DNA of 16,133 bases. Source: JAUIEH01 sp964483375. GTDB taxonomy: Bacteria; Pseudomonadota; Alphaproteobacteria; Caulobacterales; Maricaulaceae. Every line of letters begins with the position of its first letter. Positions within the stretch are counted from its first letter, which is position 1. Below are positions 1 through 7,320 of this stretch, piece after piece. The translations under genes were made by a program, and so were the position numbers. The notes under the pieces were generated by a model that saw only the letters and a list, made by a program, of their open reading frames with translations, had not been told where the DNA came from and made no database searches. Location of the stretch: positions 1 through 16,133 of the forward strand of contig CAZABJ010000058.1 of the NCBI GenBank assembly GCA_964483375.1, written 5' to 3'.

Positions 1-1033
1 TAAGCAGCGGGTCGTCCTTGATGCCCAATTCGTCAAGAACTTCGTGACAGGTCTTTTGCATAACCTTCGCCCGGGGGTCGTAGCTCTTATAGACCCGGTG
101 GCCGAAGCCCATCAGGCGGAAGGGGTCGTCCTTGTTTTTCGCGCGCTCGATATATTCGGGAATGCGGCTGACGTCTCCGATTTCCGCGAGCATATTCAAC
201 GCGGCTTCGTTCGCACCGCCATGGGCGGGGCCCCAAAGACAGGCGATGCCTGCAGCGATGCAGGCGAAGGGATTGGCGCCTGAGGAGCCTGCAAGGCGCA
301 CCGTCGAGGTCGACGCGTTTTGCTCGTGGTCGGCGTGGAGGATGAAGATCCGGTCCATGGCGCGGGCGAGCGTCGGGCTGCTCACATAGTCTTCCGCGGG
401 AACCGCGAAGCACATGCGCAGGAAGTTCTCGGAGTATTGGAGCTCATTGCGGGGGAACACGAAGGGTTGCCCGCTTGAATATTTGTAGGCCCGCGCCGCG
501 ATGGTCGGCATTTTCGCGATCATGCGGTGGCTGGCGATCATGCGCTGGTGAGGATCAGAAATGTCGGTGGAGTCGTGATAAAACGCCGACAACGCGCCAA
601 CAGCGCCGACCATGATCGCCATCGGGTGGGCGTCGCGGCGGAAGCCGTCGAAAAACCGGTCGAACTGCGCGTGCAGCATGGTGTGGTAGGTGATGGCGTG
701 ATCAAACGCCGCGAGTTGCTTCTCTGTCGGCAACTCCCCGTGCAGAAGCAGATAACACACCTCGATGAAGCTCGATTGCTCGGCGAGTTGGTCGATAGGA
801 TAGCCGCGATAGAGAAGCTCGCCCTTATCCCCGTCGATATAGGTGATTGAGCTTTCGCAGCTCGCCGTCGAGGTGAAGCCGGGATCATAGGTGAAGACTT
901 GCCCGCGTTTATGTAGTTCGCGCACGTCCACGACATGCGCGCCTGCGGTTCCTTCATAGACAGGGAGTTTGAACTCCTTGCCGTCGGGCAACCAAATGCC
1001 AGCCTCACCGGTGGTCTTGGCGCTATTGACCAT
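1..1033 (-). CDS. gltA: Citrate synthase, type II (partial, 3' end outside window)
   Basis: This gene encodes citrate synthase, which condenses oxaloacetate and acetyl-CoA to citrate as the first step of the TCA cycle in the cytoplasm. The minus strand is open from ATG at 1033 to the window edge, giving 344 codons of an expected ~430. The N-terminus reads MVNSAKTTGEAGIWLPDGKE. Two of the three catalytic residues of the family are visible: His271 in GPAHGGANE and His312 in GFGHRVYK. They lie 41 residues apart, as in the E. coli enzyme (264 and 305). The catalytic Asp and C-terminus lie beyond position 1. A good ribosome site (AAGGGG, 7 bases before the ATG) supports the start. It follows gltX by 45 bases on the same strand and is probably co-transcribed with it, as in many alphaproteobacteria. 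The identification is secure. Confidence 0.97.
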   Translation of the reverse strand, partial: MVNSAKTTGEAGIWLPDGKEFKLPVYEGTAGAHVVDVRELHKRGQVFTYDPGFTSTASCESSITYIDGDKGELLYRGYPIDQLAEQSSFIEVCYLLLHGELPTEKQLAAFDHAITYHTMLHAQFDRFFDGFRRDAHPMAIMVGAVGALSAFYHDSTDISDPHQRMIASHRMIAKMPTIAARAYKYSSGQPFVFPRNELQYSENFLRMCFAVPAEDYVSSPTLARAMDRIFILHADHEQNASTSTVRLAGSSGANPFACIAAGIACLWGPAHGGANEAALNMLAEIGDVSRIPEYIERAKNKDDPFRLMGFGHRVYKSYDPRAKVMQKTCHEVLDELGIKDDPLL

Positions 1034-1045
1034 ACCTAAGCCCCT

Positions 1046-1061
1046 TCAGGTTCGCCGCTGC
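1046..1061 (-). other. Small hairpin between gltX and gltA
   Basis: CGCCGC and GCGGCG form a perfect 6-base stem around a 4-base loop in the 45-base gap between the gltX stop and the gltA start. No T-run follows on the minus strand, so it is not a convincing intrinsic terminator. It could be an RNA-processing or stability element, or chance in GC-rich DNA. Confidence 0.3.
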
Positions 1062-1078
1062 TGCGGCGGAATGGAAAA

Positions 1079-2494
1079 CTAAACCGCAGCGCCGGCGTCT
1101 GCGGAGGTTGCGTCGTCTATCCGTCCCAACGCTTCAGTTTTTCCCAGAAGCGCCAGAACGACGGCGATGTCGGGCGCGTCAGCCCCGCCGGTTAGCGCCG
1201 CCCGCAAAGGCGCGCCGATTTTGCCGAAACCCACGTCTTCTTGTTCGGCGAAGGCGTCGAGTGCGGCTTTCAACGAGGTTTCCTCCCAAGGCGTGGTTCG
1301 CTCCAAATGTTCTTTCAGCCGCGACAACCGAGCCGTCGCCTCAGGATTTAGCGACTTTCGCGCTTTTGCGTTGAGCGCAATCGGGCGCATGGCGATGAAA
1401 AAACCGAGCTTCTCTTTCAGTTCCTCAAGGGTCTTAACGCGTGTTTTGAGCGCAGCGACCGCTTCGGGCGCGCGCGCCTGAAGCGCCTCGCCAAGGGGCG
1501 GGTCAAAACGAGCGCTGACCAGGTCCGCCAGCCGCGTGTTTTCGGCCTGGCGCATGAAGTGGCCGTTGACGTTGGCCAATTTGTCAAAATCCAACCGAGC
1601 GGGGGCTTTGTTGACCCCGCTGAGATCGAAGGCCGCCAGCGCTTCGTCGTCGCTGAAAATCTCCTGATCGCCCTTCGACCAACCGAGCCGCAGGAGATAG
1701 GCGCGCAAGCCCTCGGGCAAATAGCCCATATTTCGATACGCTTCGACGCCCAGCGCGCCATGACGCTTGGAGAGTTTTTTCCCGTCGTCCCCATGCAGCA
1801 GGGGGATATGTGCGAACACCGGCGTCGGCCAACCCAAGGCTTGGTAGATCAGCGTTTGCCGCCCGGCGTTGTTCAGATGGTCGTCCCCGCGCACCACATG
1901 GGTGACGCCCATATCGTGGTCATCCGCCACGACGGCGAGGTTGTATGTGGGCGAGCCGTCGGAGCGCAGAAGAACCAGATCATCGAGATCTTTGTTGGGG
2001 AACCGAACCTCGCCTTGCACGGCGTCCGCCACCAAGGTTTCGCCCTCGCGCGGGCCTTTGAAGCGGATGACAGGGGCGCGCCCCTCAGGCGCTTCGGCGG
2101 CGTCTTTATCCCGCCAAGGCGATCGATAGGCTTCGTTTTTGGCGCGAAACGCTTCTTTCAGCGCGTCGGTTTCCTCCGCGGTCGCATAGTCGCGATACGC
2201 GTGGCCGGAGGCCAAAAGGGCATCGACAAGCGCGCGGTGTCTTTCTGCGCGCGCGAATTGGGAGACGGGCTCGCCGTCCCAATCAAGACCAAGCCACGAG
2301 AGCCCCTCGAGAATGGCCGCCTCAGCCTCCGGGGTGGAGCGGGCTCTGTCGGTGTCTTCGATGCGCAGCAGAAACCGCCCGCCGCGCCCGCGCGCATAGA
2401 GCCAATTAAACAACGCCGTGCGCGCGCCGCCGATATGCAGGAAGCCGGTGGGCGATGGCGCGAAGCGCGTCGTGACGACGGACGCGTGGGTCAT
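1079..2494 (-). CDS. gltX: Glutamyl-tRNA synthetase (class I)
   Basis: This cytoplasmic class I aminoacyl-tRNA synthetase charges tRNA with glutamate. The protein has 471 residues, the usual family length. The ATP-binding motifs are clear: the HIGH-type motif is HIGG at residues 20-23, inside FAPSPTGFLHIGGART, and the KMSKS-type motif is KLSKR at 240-244. The C-terminal half (about 310-471) is the helical anticodon-binding region. I chose ATG 2494 (MTHASVVTTRFAPSPTG). An in-frame ATG at 2569 would add 25 residues unlike the family N-terminus, and a purine-rich AGAGAAG lies 8 bases before 2494. The segment after SGHAYRDY lacks the zinc-binding cysteines found in many bacterial GluRS. Alphaproteobacteria often carry two gltX copies and make Gln-tRNA via GatCAB, so this enzyme may also charge tRNA-Gln; the sequence alone does not decide that. 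It is divergent from comEC and precedes gltA. Confidence 0.96.
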   Translation of the reverse strand: MTHASVVTTRFAPSPTGFLHIGGARTALFNWLYARGRGGRFLLRIEDTDRARSTPEAEAAILEGLSWLGLDWDGEPVSQFARAERHRALVDALLASGHAYRDYATAEETDALKEAFRAKNEAYRSPWRDKDAAEAPEGRAPVIRFKGPREGETLVADAVQGEVRFPNKDLDDLVLLRSDGSPTYNLAVVADDHDMGVTHVVRGDDHLNNAGRQTLIYQALGWPTPVFAHIPLLHGDDGKKLSKRHGALGVEAYRNMGYLPEGLRAYLLRLGWSKGDQEIFSDDEALAAFDLSGVNKAPARLDFDKLANVNGHFMRQAENTRLADLVSARFDPPLGEALQARAPEAVAALKTRVKTLEELKEKLGFFIAMRPIALNAKARKSLNPEATARLSRLKEHLERTTPWEETSLKAALDAFAEQEDVGFGKIGAPLRAALTGGADAPDIAVVLALLGKTEALGRIDDATSADAGAAV

Positions 2495-2651
2495 AAAAAA
2501 CGCTTCTCTTTGATTCGTCGCGCGCATCAAGCGCGGCGGCTTGATAGCATGCGTCTTTGGCAACGCCATAGGCGAGGCGGTGGGCGGTCTCGATGTTCTG
2601 ATCTGGCGTGATGCGCGCGGGCGCGCGCGTCAGCGCTTCGATGCCGGCGCG
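2495..2651. promoter_or_regulatory. Divergent gltX/comEC intergenic region
   Basis: These 157 bases must hold the promoters of both gltX (minus) and comEC (plus). I could not place a convincing -35/-10 pair on either strand. The clearest structure is a perfect 7-base inverted repeat, ATCAAGC (2526-2532) and GCTTGAT (2539-2545), with a 6-base loop. It lies 31-51 bases upstream of the gltX start and could be an operator or a leader hairpin. Confidence 0.4.
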
Positions 2652-4748
2652 ATGAAGCGACGCCTCCTGCGGTTTGCGGAGGGTCTGCGAGCGCCGGCGT
2701 CCTTCGCGCCGGGCGGGCGGGCGCTGATCATCGCGGCATGCGCGGCCTTCGCAGCCGCCGCCCATGTGAGCGCGCCCTCTGACCCGCCGGCCTGGACGCT
2801 CGCTATAGCGGCGTGCATGTCCGCCCTCGCCGCCTTTATGGGCTGGCGGTCGGGGGGAAGCCTTACCGGATTCGCTTGCCTATGCGTCGCTGCGATGGGG
2901 CTGGCTTCGGCCCGCATGGAGATGCGCGTCGCGGCTGTCGCTTCGCCTGTCGTCGAGGCGTCGGGCCGGGCGAAGCTGGTGACGGGTTGGGTTGAGCGAA
3001 TAGACCCCGGTCAGCGGGGCCGTGTCGGTTACGTCATCCGCGTCTCTGCGCTTGAGGGTGCGGACCCGTCGCAAACCCCGGTCCGTCTTCGTGTGAGCGC
3101 GCCGCTTGACGACGCCCGTCTTGGAGACGCCGTTCGGGTTCGTGCGGTGCTGCGGCCTCCATCCGGGCCCGCCACGCCGGGCGGGTATGACTTCGCGCGC
3201 CGCGCTTTTTTCGAACAGCTCGGCGGTACAGGCTACGCGCTGGGACGATTAGAGACGCTGGACAGGCTCGACCTGCCTATCGGCGAGCAGGCCTCCCAAG
3301 CCGCCGCCCGATTGCGCGGGCATATTGCGGCGCGCCTCCGCGCTTCGGCGGGAGAGCGCGCCGGGCCGGTGATCGCCGCGCTGGTCACCGGCGATCGAAG
3401 CGCCGTCAGCGCCGAAACGGCGGAACGGCTGCGGGCCGCCGGCCTGGGCCATGTATTGGCGATTTCCGGGCTGCACGTGATGCTCGTCAGCGGCACGGCC
3501 TTTTTCGCGCTTTCGCTCTTATTCGCAGCCTTCGAAGGGTTTGCGCGGCGCTATGACGTGCGAAAAGCCGCGGCCTTGGGCGCCTTATTGGTCTCGACGG
3601 GGTATCTGGTGATTTCCGGCGCCGGGGTTCCCACCCAACGCGCTTATGTGATGGCCGCTCTCGCGTTTCTGGCCATTTTGACTGACCGTAAGGCGATTTC
3701 TTTGAGAGGCGTGGCGGTCGCCGCGGTCATCGTGCTGGGGTTGCGCCCAGAAAGCGCGGCCACGCCCGGCTTTCAGATGTCCTTCGCCGCTGCGGCGAGT
3801 TTGGTGGCGGCCTATGAGGCGTTCCGCCGCCGGCAACGCCGACGATGGTCGGCCGCAGAGCCGCCGGGCATCTGGCCGGGTTGGTTGGCCGGCCCCTTAG
3901 CGTATATGCGCGGTTCGGCGTTCACCAGTTTGGTCGCCGGCGCCGCGACGGCGCCCTTCGCGGCGATGCATTTCAATCGCATCGCGGTCTACGGCTTCTT
4001 CGCCAATTTGATCGCGATGCCGGTGTTCTCGCTTGTGGTGATGCCCTTCGCCGCCCTTGCCGGCGCGCTCGCGCCTTTGGGGCTTGAAAGGCCGTTCGCG
4101 ATGGTCGCAGCGTGGGGATGGCGGGTTGTCGAGGGCGTCGCAGAGGTGACGAGCGGACTTGATGGCGCCGTCAGCCCCGCCGCCGCGCCGCCAGGAGAGG
4201 CCGGCGCTTTGGCTGCGGCGGCTCTGGTGGCGGGATGTGCGTTCGCAAAGGGACGTCTGCGCGCCGCCGCGCCGCTCGCTCTCACAGCGTTTGCGCTTTG
4301 GGGCGGTCAAAAGCACGACAGCGTTTGGGTCGGCCGCGGGGGAGGCGCGGTGGCCGTTTCTTACGACGGAGACGTCCGCGCCTTAGCGCTCTCGGCGCGC
4401 GGGGATGGTTATGGCGCGGAGAGCTTCGCGCGGCGCGCCGGAGCGTCGGCCCTGACCGACTGGCGGGAGGCCGGGCGTTGCGACGCGCAGGGCTGCGTGG
4501 CGCAGAGCGGCGACCAGCGGGTCGCGATCAGTTTCAATCCTTCCGGTCTTCAGACCGATTGCGAGCGCGCCGATGTCGTCATCACGCGCTACACCCCGCC
4601 TGAGCGTTTGCGCGTGCGATGTTCCGCGACGCTGGTCACCCCCGGTCAAGCGCCGCTGATCCTCAGCTTTTCGCCAACAGGCGAGATGCGCGTCAGACGC
4701 GTGCCGCAAGGGCGCCCGTGGCGGCGGCCCGACCCGTCCTCACGCTAG
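2652..4748 (+). CDS. comEC: ComEC/Rec2-family DNA uptake channel protein
   Basis: This is an inner-membrane protein of the ComEC/Rec2 family, which in competent bacteria forms the channel that moves single-stranded DNA into the cytoplasm. From ATG 2652 it has 698 residues. Hydrophobic segments at about 23-38 and 48-64 are followed by an OB-like soluble region (about 105-200, with PGGYDFARRAFFEQLG). The Competence core then carries LVTGDRSAV (244-252), AISGLHV (270-276), PTQRAYVM (327-334), PGFQMSFAA (372-380) and several membrane helices to about 550. The C-terminal ~140 residues have no HxHxDH metallo-beta-lactamase motif. They carry four cysteines (610, 615, 637, 657), resembling the alphaproteobacterial form of the family. 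The frame extends upstream to a TTG at 2541, but the ATG is the more plausible start. The gene is convergent with lexA, 15 bases apart. Whether this organism is transformable cannot be told from this gene. Confidence 0.93.
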   Translation: MKRRLLRFAEGLRAPASFAPGGRALIIAACAAFAAAAHVSAPSDPPAWTLAIAACMSALAAFMGWRSGGSLTGFACLCVAAMGLASARMEMRVAAVASPVVEASGRAKLVTGWVERIDPGQRGRVGYVIRVSALEGADPSQTPVRLRVSAPLDDARLGDAVRVRAVLRPPSGPATPGGYDFARRAFFEQLGGTGYALGRLETLDRLDLPIGEQASQAAARLRGHIAARLRASAGERAGPVIAALVTGDRSAVSAETAERLRAAGLGHVLAISGLHVMLVSGTAFFALSLLFAAFEGFARRYDVRKAAALGALLVSTGYLVISGAGVPTQRAYVMAALAFLAILTDRKAISLRGVAVAAVIVLGLRPESAATPGFQMSFAAAASLVAAYEAFRRRQRRRWSAAEPPGIWPGWLAGPLAYMRGSAFTSLVAGAATAPFAAMHFNRIAVYGFFANLIAMPVFSLVVMPFAALAGALAPLGLERPFAMVAAWGWRVVEGVAEVTSGLDGAVSPAAAPPGEAGALAAAALVAGCAFAKGRLRAAAPLALTAFALWGGQKHDSVWVGRGGGAVAVSYDGDVRALALSARGDGYGAESFARRAGASALTDWREAGRCDAQGCVAQSGDQRVAISFNPSGLQTDCERADVVITRYTPPERLRVRCSATLVTPGQAPLILSFSPTGEMRVRRVPQGRPWRRPDPSSR

Positions 4749-4763
4749 CGACCGCGCGCCGGC

Positions 4764-5426
4764 TTAGTTGTAGCGGCGGGTCAGCGCCACCAAACGTCCT
4801 TGGATCTTTACGCGGTCAGCGGGATAGGCCTGGTCTTCAAAGGCTTCGTTTTCCGCGATGAGGGTGACGGTCCCGCCCCGGCGATGCAGGCGCTTCAGGG
4901 TGGCTTCCTCATCATCGACAAGCGCGACGACGATATCCCCGTCATTGGCCGCTTCCGCGGCGCGGATCAGAACCAAGTCACCGTCATAAATGCCGGCCTC
5001 GAGCATAGAGTCGCCGCGCACTTCCAAGAAGTAGTGTTCCCCTCCGCCCAACCAATTGGCGGGGGCCGGCACGCGATCGATTTCATGCTGGATCGCCTCG
5101 ATGGGCGTGCCTGCGGCGATGCGGCCCATGAGCGGCAACTCGATTGAGGTCGCCCGTTCAGGTGCGGCGGGGGGCGCCAACGCGACCATCCGGTTCGGTC
5201 CGCCGGCGGCTTCATTGGGCAACTTAACCACTTCAAGCGCACGGGCGCGGTGAGGAAGGCGACGCAAAAAGCCGCGTTCCTCCAATGCCGTGATCAAGCG
5301 GTGAATGCCTGATTTCGACGCCAAGTCGAGCGCCTCTTTCATCTCGTCGAAAGAGGGAGAAACGCCCGTCTCTTTGATGCGATCGTGGATGAACAGCAAC
5401 AAGTCATGTTGTTTGCGGGTCAGCAT
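4764..5426 (-). CDS. lexA: LexA repressor, SOS response regulator
   Basis: LexA represses SOS genes and cleaves itself when RecA filaments form on damaged DNA. The protein has 220 residues. The N-terminal winged helix-turn-helix covers about 1-65 (MLTRKQHDLLLFIHDRI, then SPSFDEMKEALDLASKSGIHR). The self-cleavage bond is Ala105-Gly106 in GRIAAGTPIEA. The catalytic Ser140 (in RGDSM) and Lys178 (in EEATLKRL) are both present and spaced as in the family (38 apart; 37 in E. coli), so the protease should be active. A GAGG ribosome site 5 bases before ATG 5426 fixes the start. A perfect alphaproteobacterial SOS box lies 38 bases upstream, so autoregulation is expected. The 3' end faces comEC across a 15-base gap with no visible terminator. 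In many alphaproteobacteria moeA lies directly upstream; here trpC does. Confidence 0.98.
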   Translation of the reverse strand: MLTRKQHDLLLFIHDRIKETGVSPSFDEMKEALDLASKSGIHRLITALEERGFLRRLPHRARALEVVKLPNEAAGGPNRMVALAPPAAPERATSIELPLMGRIAAGTPIEAIQHEIDRVPAPANWLGGGEHYFLEVRGDSMLEAGIYDGDLVLIRAAEAANDGDIVVALVDDEEATLKRLHRRGGTVTLIAENEAFEDQAYPADRVKIQGRLVALTRRYN

Positions 5427-5431
5427 GCTGG

Positions 5432-5435
5432 CCTC
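5432..5435 (-). promoter_or_regulatory. lexA ribosome binding site
   Basis: GAGG on the minus strand lies 5 bases upstream of the lexA ATG (5426) and supports that start codon. Confidence 0.7.
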
Positions 5436-5464
5436 GTCAAGGAATCAAAACCGAAGTCCCTATC

Positions 5465-5479
5465 GTTCATCGATTGTTC
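5465..5479 (+). promoter_or_regulatory. LexA operator (SOS box) of lexA
   Basis: The sequence GTTCATCGATTGTTC is a perfect GTTC-N7-GTTC direct repeat, the established LexA target of alphaproteobacteria (unlike the CTGT-N8-ACAG box of E. coli). It lies between trpC and lexA, 38 bases upstream of the lexA ATG, where it would cover the promoter. This strongly implies that LexA represses its own gene. Confidence 0.92.
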
Positions 5480-5494
5480 TATGGAGCAAGTCAA
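5471..5494 (-). promoter_or_regulatory. Possible lexA promoter overlapping the SOS box
   Basis: On the minus strand, TTGACT (5494-5489) matches a good -35 element. At 17 bases spacing the hexamer GATGAA is a weak -10. The SOS box falls over the spacer and -10, which fits repression by occlusion. The -35 is convincing; the -10 is a guess. Confidence 0.4.
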
Positions 5495-5509
5495 GCGGTT
5501 TCGGAACGT

Positions 5510-6301
5510 TCAGGAAACTTCGAGCAACGCTCTGGTCGCCGCTTCAACGTCCGGTTGGCGCATGAGGCTTTCACCGACGAGGAATGCGGCGGCGCCGGCT
5601 TGTTGCAGCCGAGCGATGTCGGCGGGCGTGGCGATGCCGGATTCGGAGACCAAAAGCGCTTCGCTCGGGGCCAGTTCCGCCAGGCGCTCGGTGGTGGCCA
5701 ACGACGTCTGAAAGGTTTTGAGATCGCGATTGTTGACGCCGATCAGGTCCGCTCCGAGGCGCGCAGCGCGCTCCAGCTCGGCTTCGTCGTGGGTTTCCAC
5801 CAGCACATCCATGCCGAACCGCTTGGCCTCGAGGATGAGTTCGCTCGCCAACCCATCATCAATGGCGGCGAGGATCACCAAGATGGCGTCTGCGCCGATG
5901 GCGCGGCTCTCGGTGACTTGCCACGGATCGATCATGAAATCCTTGCGCAGGATGGGCAGAGCGCAGGCCGCGCGCGCGACTTTCAGATGCGCCTCGGCGC
6001 CTTGAAAGCTCGGACCGTCGGTAAGCACCGACAGGCAGGCCGCGCCGCCGCGCGCATAGGCCTGAGCGATGACGGCGGGGTCGAAGTCTTCGCGGATGAC
6101 GCCTTTGGAGGGACTGGCCCTCTTAACCTCCGCGATCAGCGCGGGCGCGCCGTCCTGCGCATGGCGCAGCAGGGCGTTGCGAAACCCGCGGGCGGTCGGC
6201 GCAATTAGCGCATCCCGTGTGAAGTCCGCGCCGAAGGCCGCCATGCGTTCTTCGACCTCGCGCCGCTTATAGGCGAGGATGCGTTCAAGGGCGTCGCTCA
6301 T
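5510..6301 (-). CDS. trpC: Indole-3-glycerol phosphate synthase
   Basis: This TIM-barrel enzyme closes the ring of 1-(2-carboxyphenylamino)-1-deoxyribulose 5-phosphate to indole-3-glycerol phosphate, the fourth step of tryptophan synthesis. The protein has 263 residues, a stand-alone TrpC with no fused TrpF. Family motifs run in order: EVKRASPSKG (58-67, catalytic Lys60), DGPSFQGA (95-102), LRKDFM (118-123, catalytic Lys120), VLVETHDE (Glu169), GVNNRDLKTF (188-197), LVSESGI (Glu220) and LVGESLMR at the phosphate-binding end. The ATG at 6301 overlaps the trpD stop as ATGA, so translation is coupled to trpD. It is the last gene of the trpGDC unit. Only 83 bases, holding the lexA promoter, separate its stop from the lexA start. 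No clear terminator follows. Confidence 0.98.
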   Translation of the reverse strand: MSDALERILAYKRREVEERMAAFGADFTRDALIAPTARGFRNALLRHAQDGAPALIAEVKRASPSKGVIREDFDPAVIAQAYARGGAACLSVLTDGPSFQGAEAHLKVARAACALPILRKDFMIDPWQVTESRAIGADAILVILAAIDDGLASELILEAKRFGMDVLVETHDEAELERAARLGADLIGVNNRDLKTFQTSLATTERLAELAPSEALLVSESGIATPADIARLQQAGAAAFLVGESLMRQPDVEAATRALLEVS

Positions 6302-7320
6302 GGCGCGGGCTCGTTGGACACGGCCACCAGGGCGGACAATGTCGTGCGCGCACGACCCGAATCGATCGCCGCCGCAGCCAGCGCCACGCCCTCGCGCAGC
6401 TCTGCGGCGTGACCCGCCACGACCAAGGCCGCACCAGCGTTGAGTACTGCGATGTCTCGAAACGGCCCCTCAGCGCCCTCCAGGAGGGAGAGGATGGCCG
6501 CGGCGTTCCGTTCCGGCCCGCCTCCGGCGAGATCCGCCAAGCGAGCCACAGGCAGGCCCGTCGTCTCAGGCGTAATGGTGAACCGGGTGAGCGCGCCGTC
6601 TTTGAGCGATACGACGTGGGTCGGCGCGGTGGTGGTCAGCTCGTCCAAACCGTCCTCGCCATGCACCACCCAGGCGCGCGTCGCACCGAGACGATTGAGG
6701 GCTTTCGCCATAGGCTCGGCGAGCGCGGCGTCATAGACGCCGACCAATTGTCGCGTCGCGCCGGCCGGGTTCGACAAGGGTCCGAGCAGGTTGAACACGC
6801 TGCGCATGCCAAGCGATCGGCGGGCGCTGGCGACGTGGCGCATCGCGGCGTGGTGTGAGGGGGCGTACAGAAAACCGACCCCCGCCTCGCGGATGCACCG
6901 CGCGGCGACCTCCGCGCCGGCTTCAATATTGACGCCGAGCGCGGCCAACACCTGGGACGAGCCCGACTTCGAGGACACCGCCCGATTGCCGTGCTTGGCC
7001 ACCTTTGCACCCGCGCCTGCGGCGATTAGGGCCGCAGCGGTGGAGATATTGTAGGTGTTTGCCCCATCCCCGCCCGTGCCGCAGGTGTCGATGACGTCAG
7101 GCGGGGCGTCGACAGGCTGCGCCCGGGCGCGCAATGCGCGCGCGCCGGCCACGATCTCGTCAATCGCCTCGCCGCGCATCTTCAAGGCCATCAAGAACGC
7201 GCCGATTTGCGCGTCATCCGCCACGCCGTCCATGAGCGCGGCGAACGCCGCCTCGGCTTCGGCGGGCGCAAGCGCGCGCCCCGTGGAGAGCGCAGCCAAC
7301 ATCGCTTTCAGATCGCTCAC
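6298..7320 (-). CDS. trpD: Anthranilate phosphoribosyltransferase
   Basis: This enzyme transfers phosphoribose from PRPP to anthranilate, the second step of tryptophan synthesis. The protein has 340 residues, the normal length. The glycine-rich PRPP loop GTGGDGANTYNIS is at 81-93. KHGNRAVSSKSGS (109-121), HHAAMRHVASARRSLG (156-171), FNLLGPLSNPA (176-186) and HGEDGLDE (220-227) are all characteristic. The start is GTG at 7320, which overlaps the trpG stop as GTGA; the protein begins MSDLKAML, as expected. Its own stop overlaps the trpC ATG. Both overlaps indicate translational coupling across trpG-trpD-trpC. It is a separate gene, not fused to TrpG as in E. coli. Confidence 0.98.
   Translation of the reverse strand: MSDLKAMLAALSTGRALAPAEAEAAFAALMDGVADDAQIGAFLMALKMRGEAIDEIVAGARALRARAQPVDAPPDVIDTCGTGGDGANTYNISTAAALIAAGAGAKVAKHGNRAVSSKSGSSQVLAALGVNIEAGAEVAARCIREAGVGFLYAPSHHAAMRHVASARRSLGMRSVFNLLGPLSNPAGATRQLVGVYDAALAEPMAKALNRLGATRAWVVHGEDGLDELTTTAPTHVVSLKDGALTRFTITPETTGLPVARLADLAGGGPERNAAAILSLLEGAEGPFRDIAVLNAGAALVVAGHAAELREGVALAAAAIDSGRARTTLSALVAVSNEPAP

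Noticed and set aside
1559..2611. 350-codon open frame on the plus strand opposite gltX
   Set aside because: It lies antisense to the well-supported gltX and resembles no protein family; long shadow frames are expected in GC-rich DNA.
2541..2651. Upstream in-frame TTG start for comEC adding 37 residues
   Set aside because: TTG is a rare start and the added residues overlap the gltX leader and look non-protein-like; ATG 2652 is simpler. It is not excluded.
5504..5511. GAACGTTC near the end of trpC as a second LexA site
   Set aside because: The half-sites are not spaced by 7 bases, so it does not match the alphaproteobacterial SOS box.
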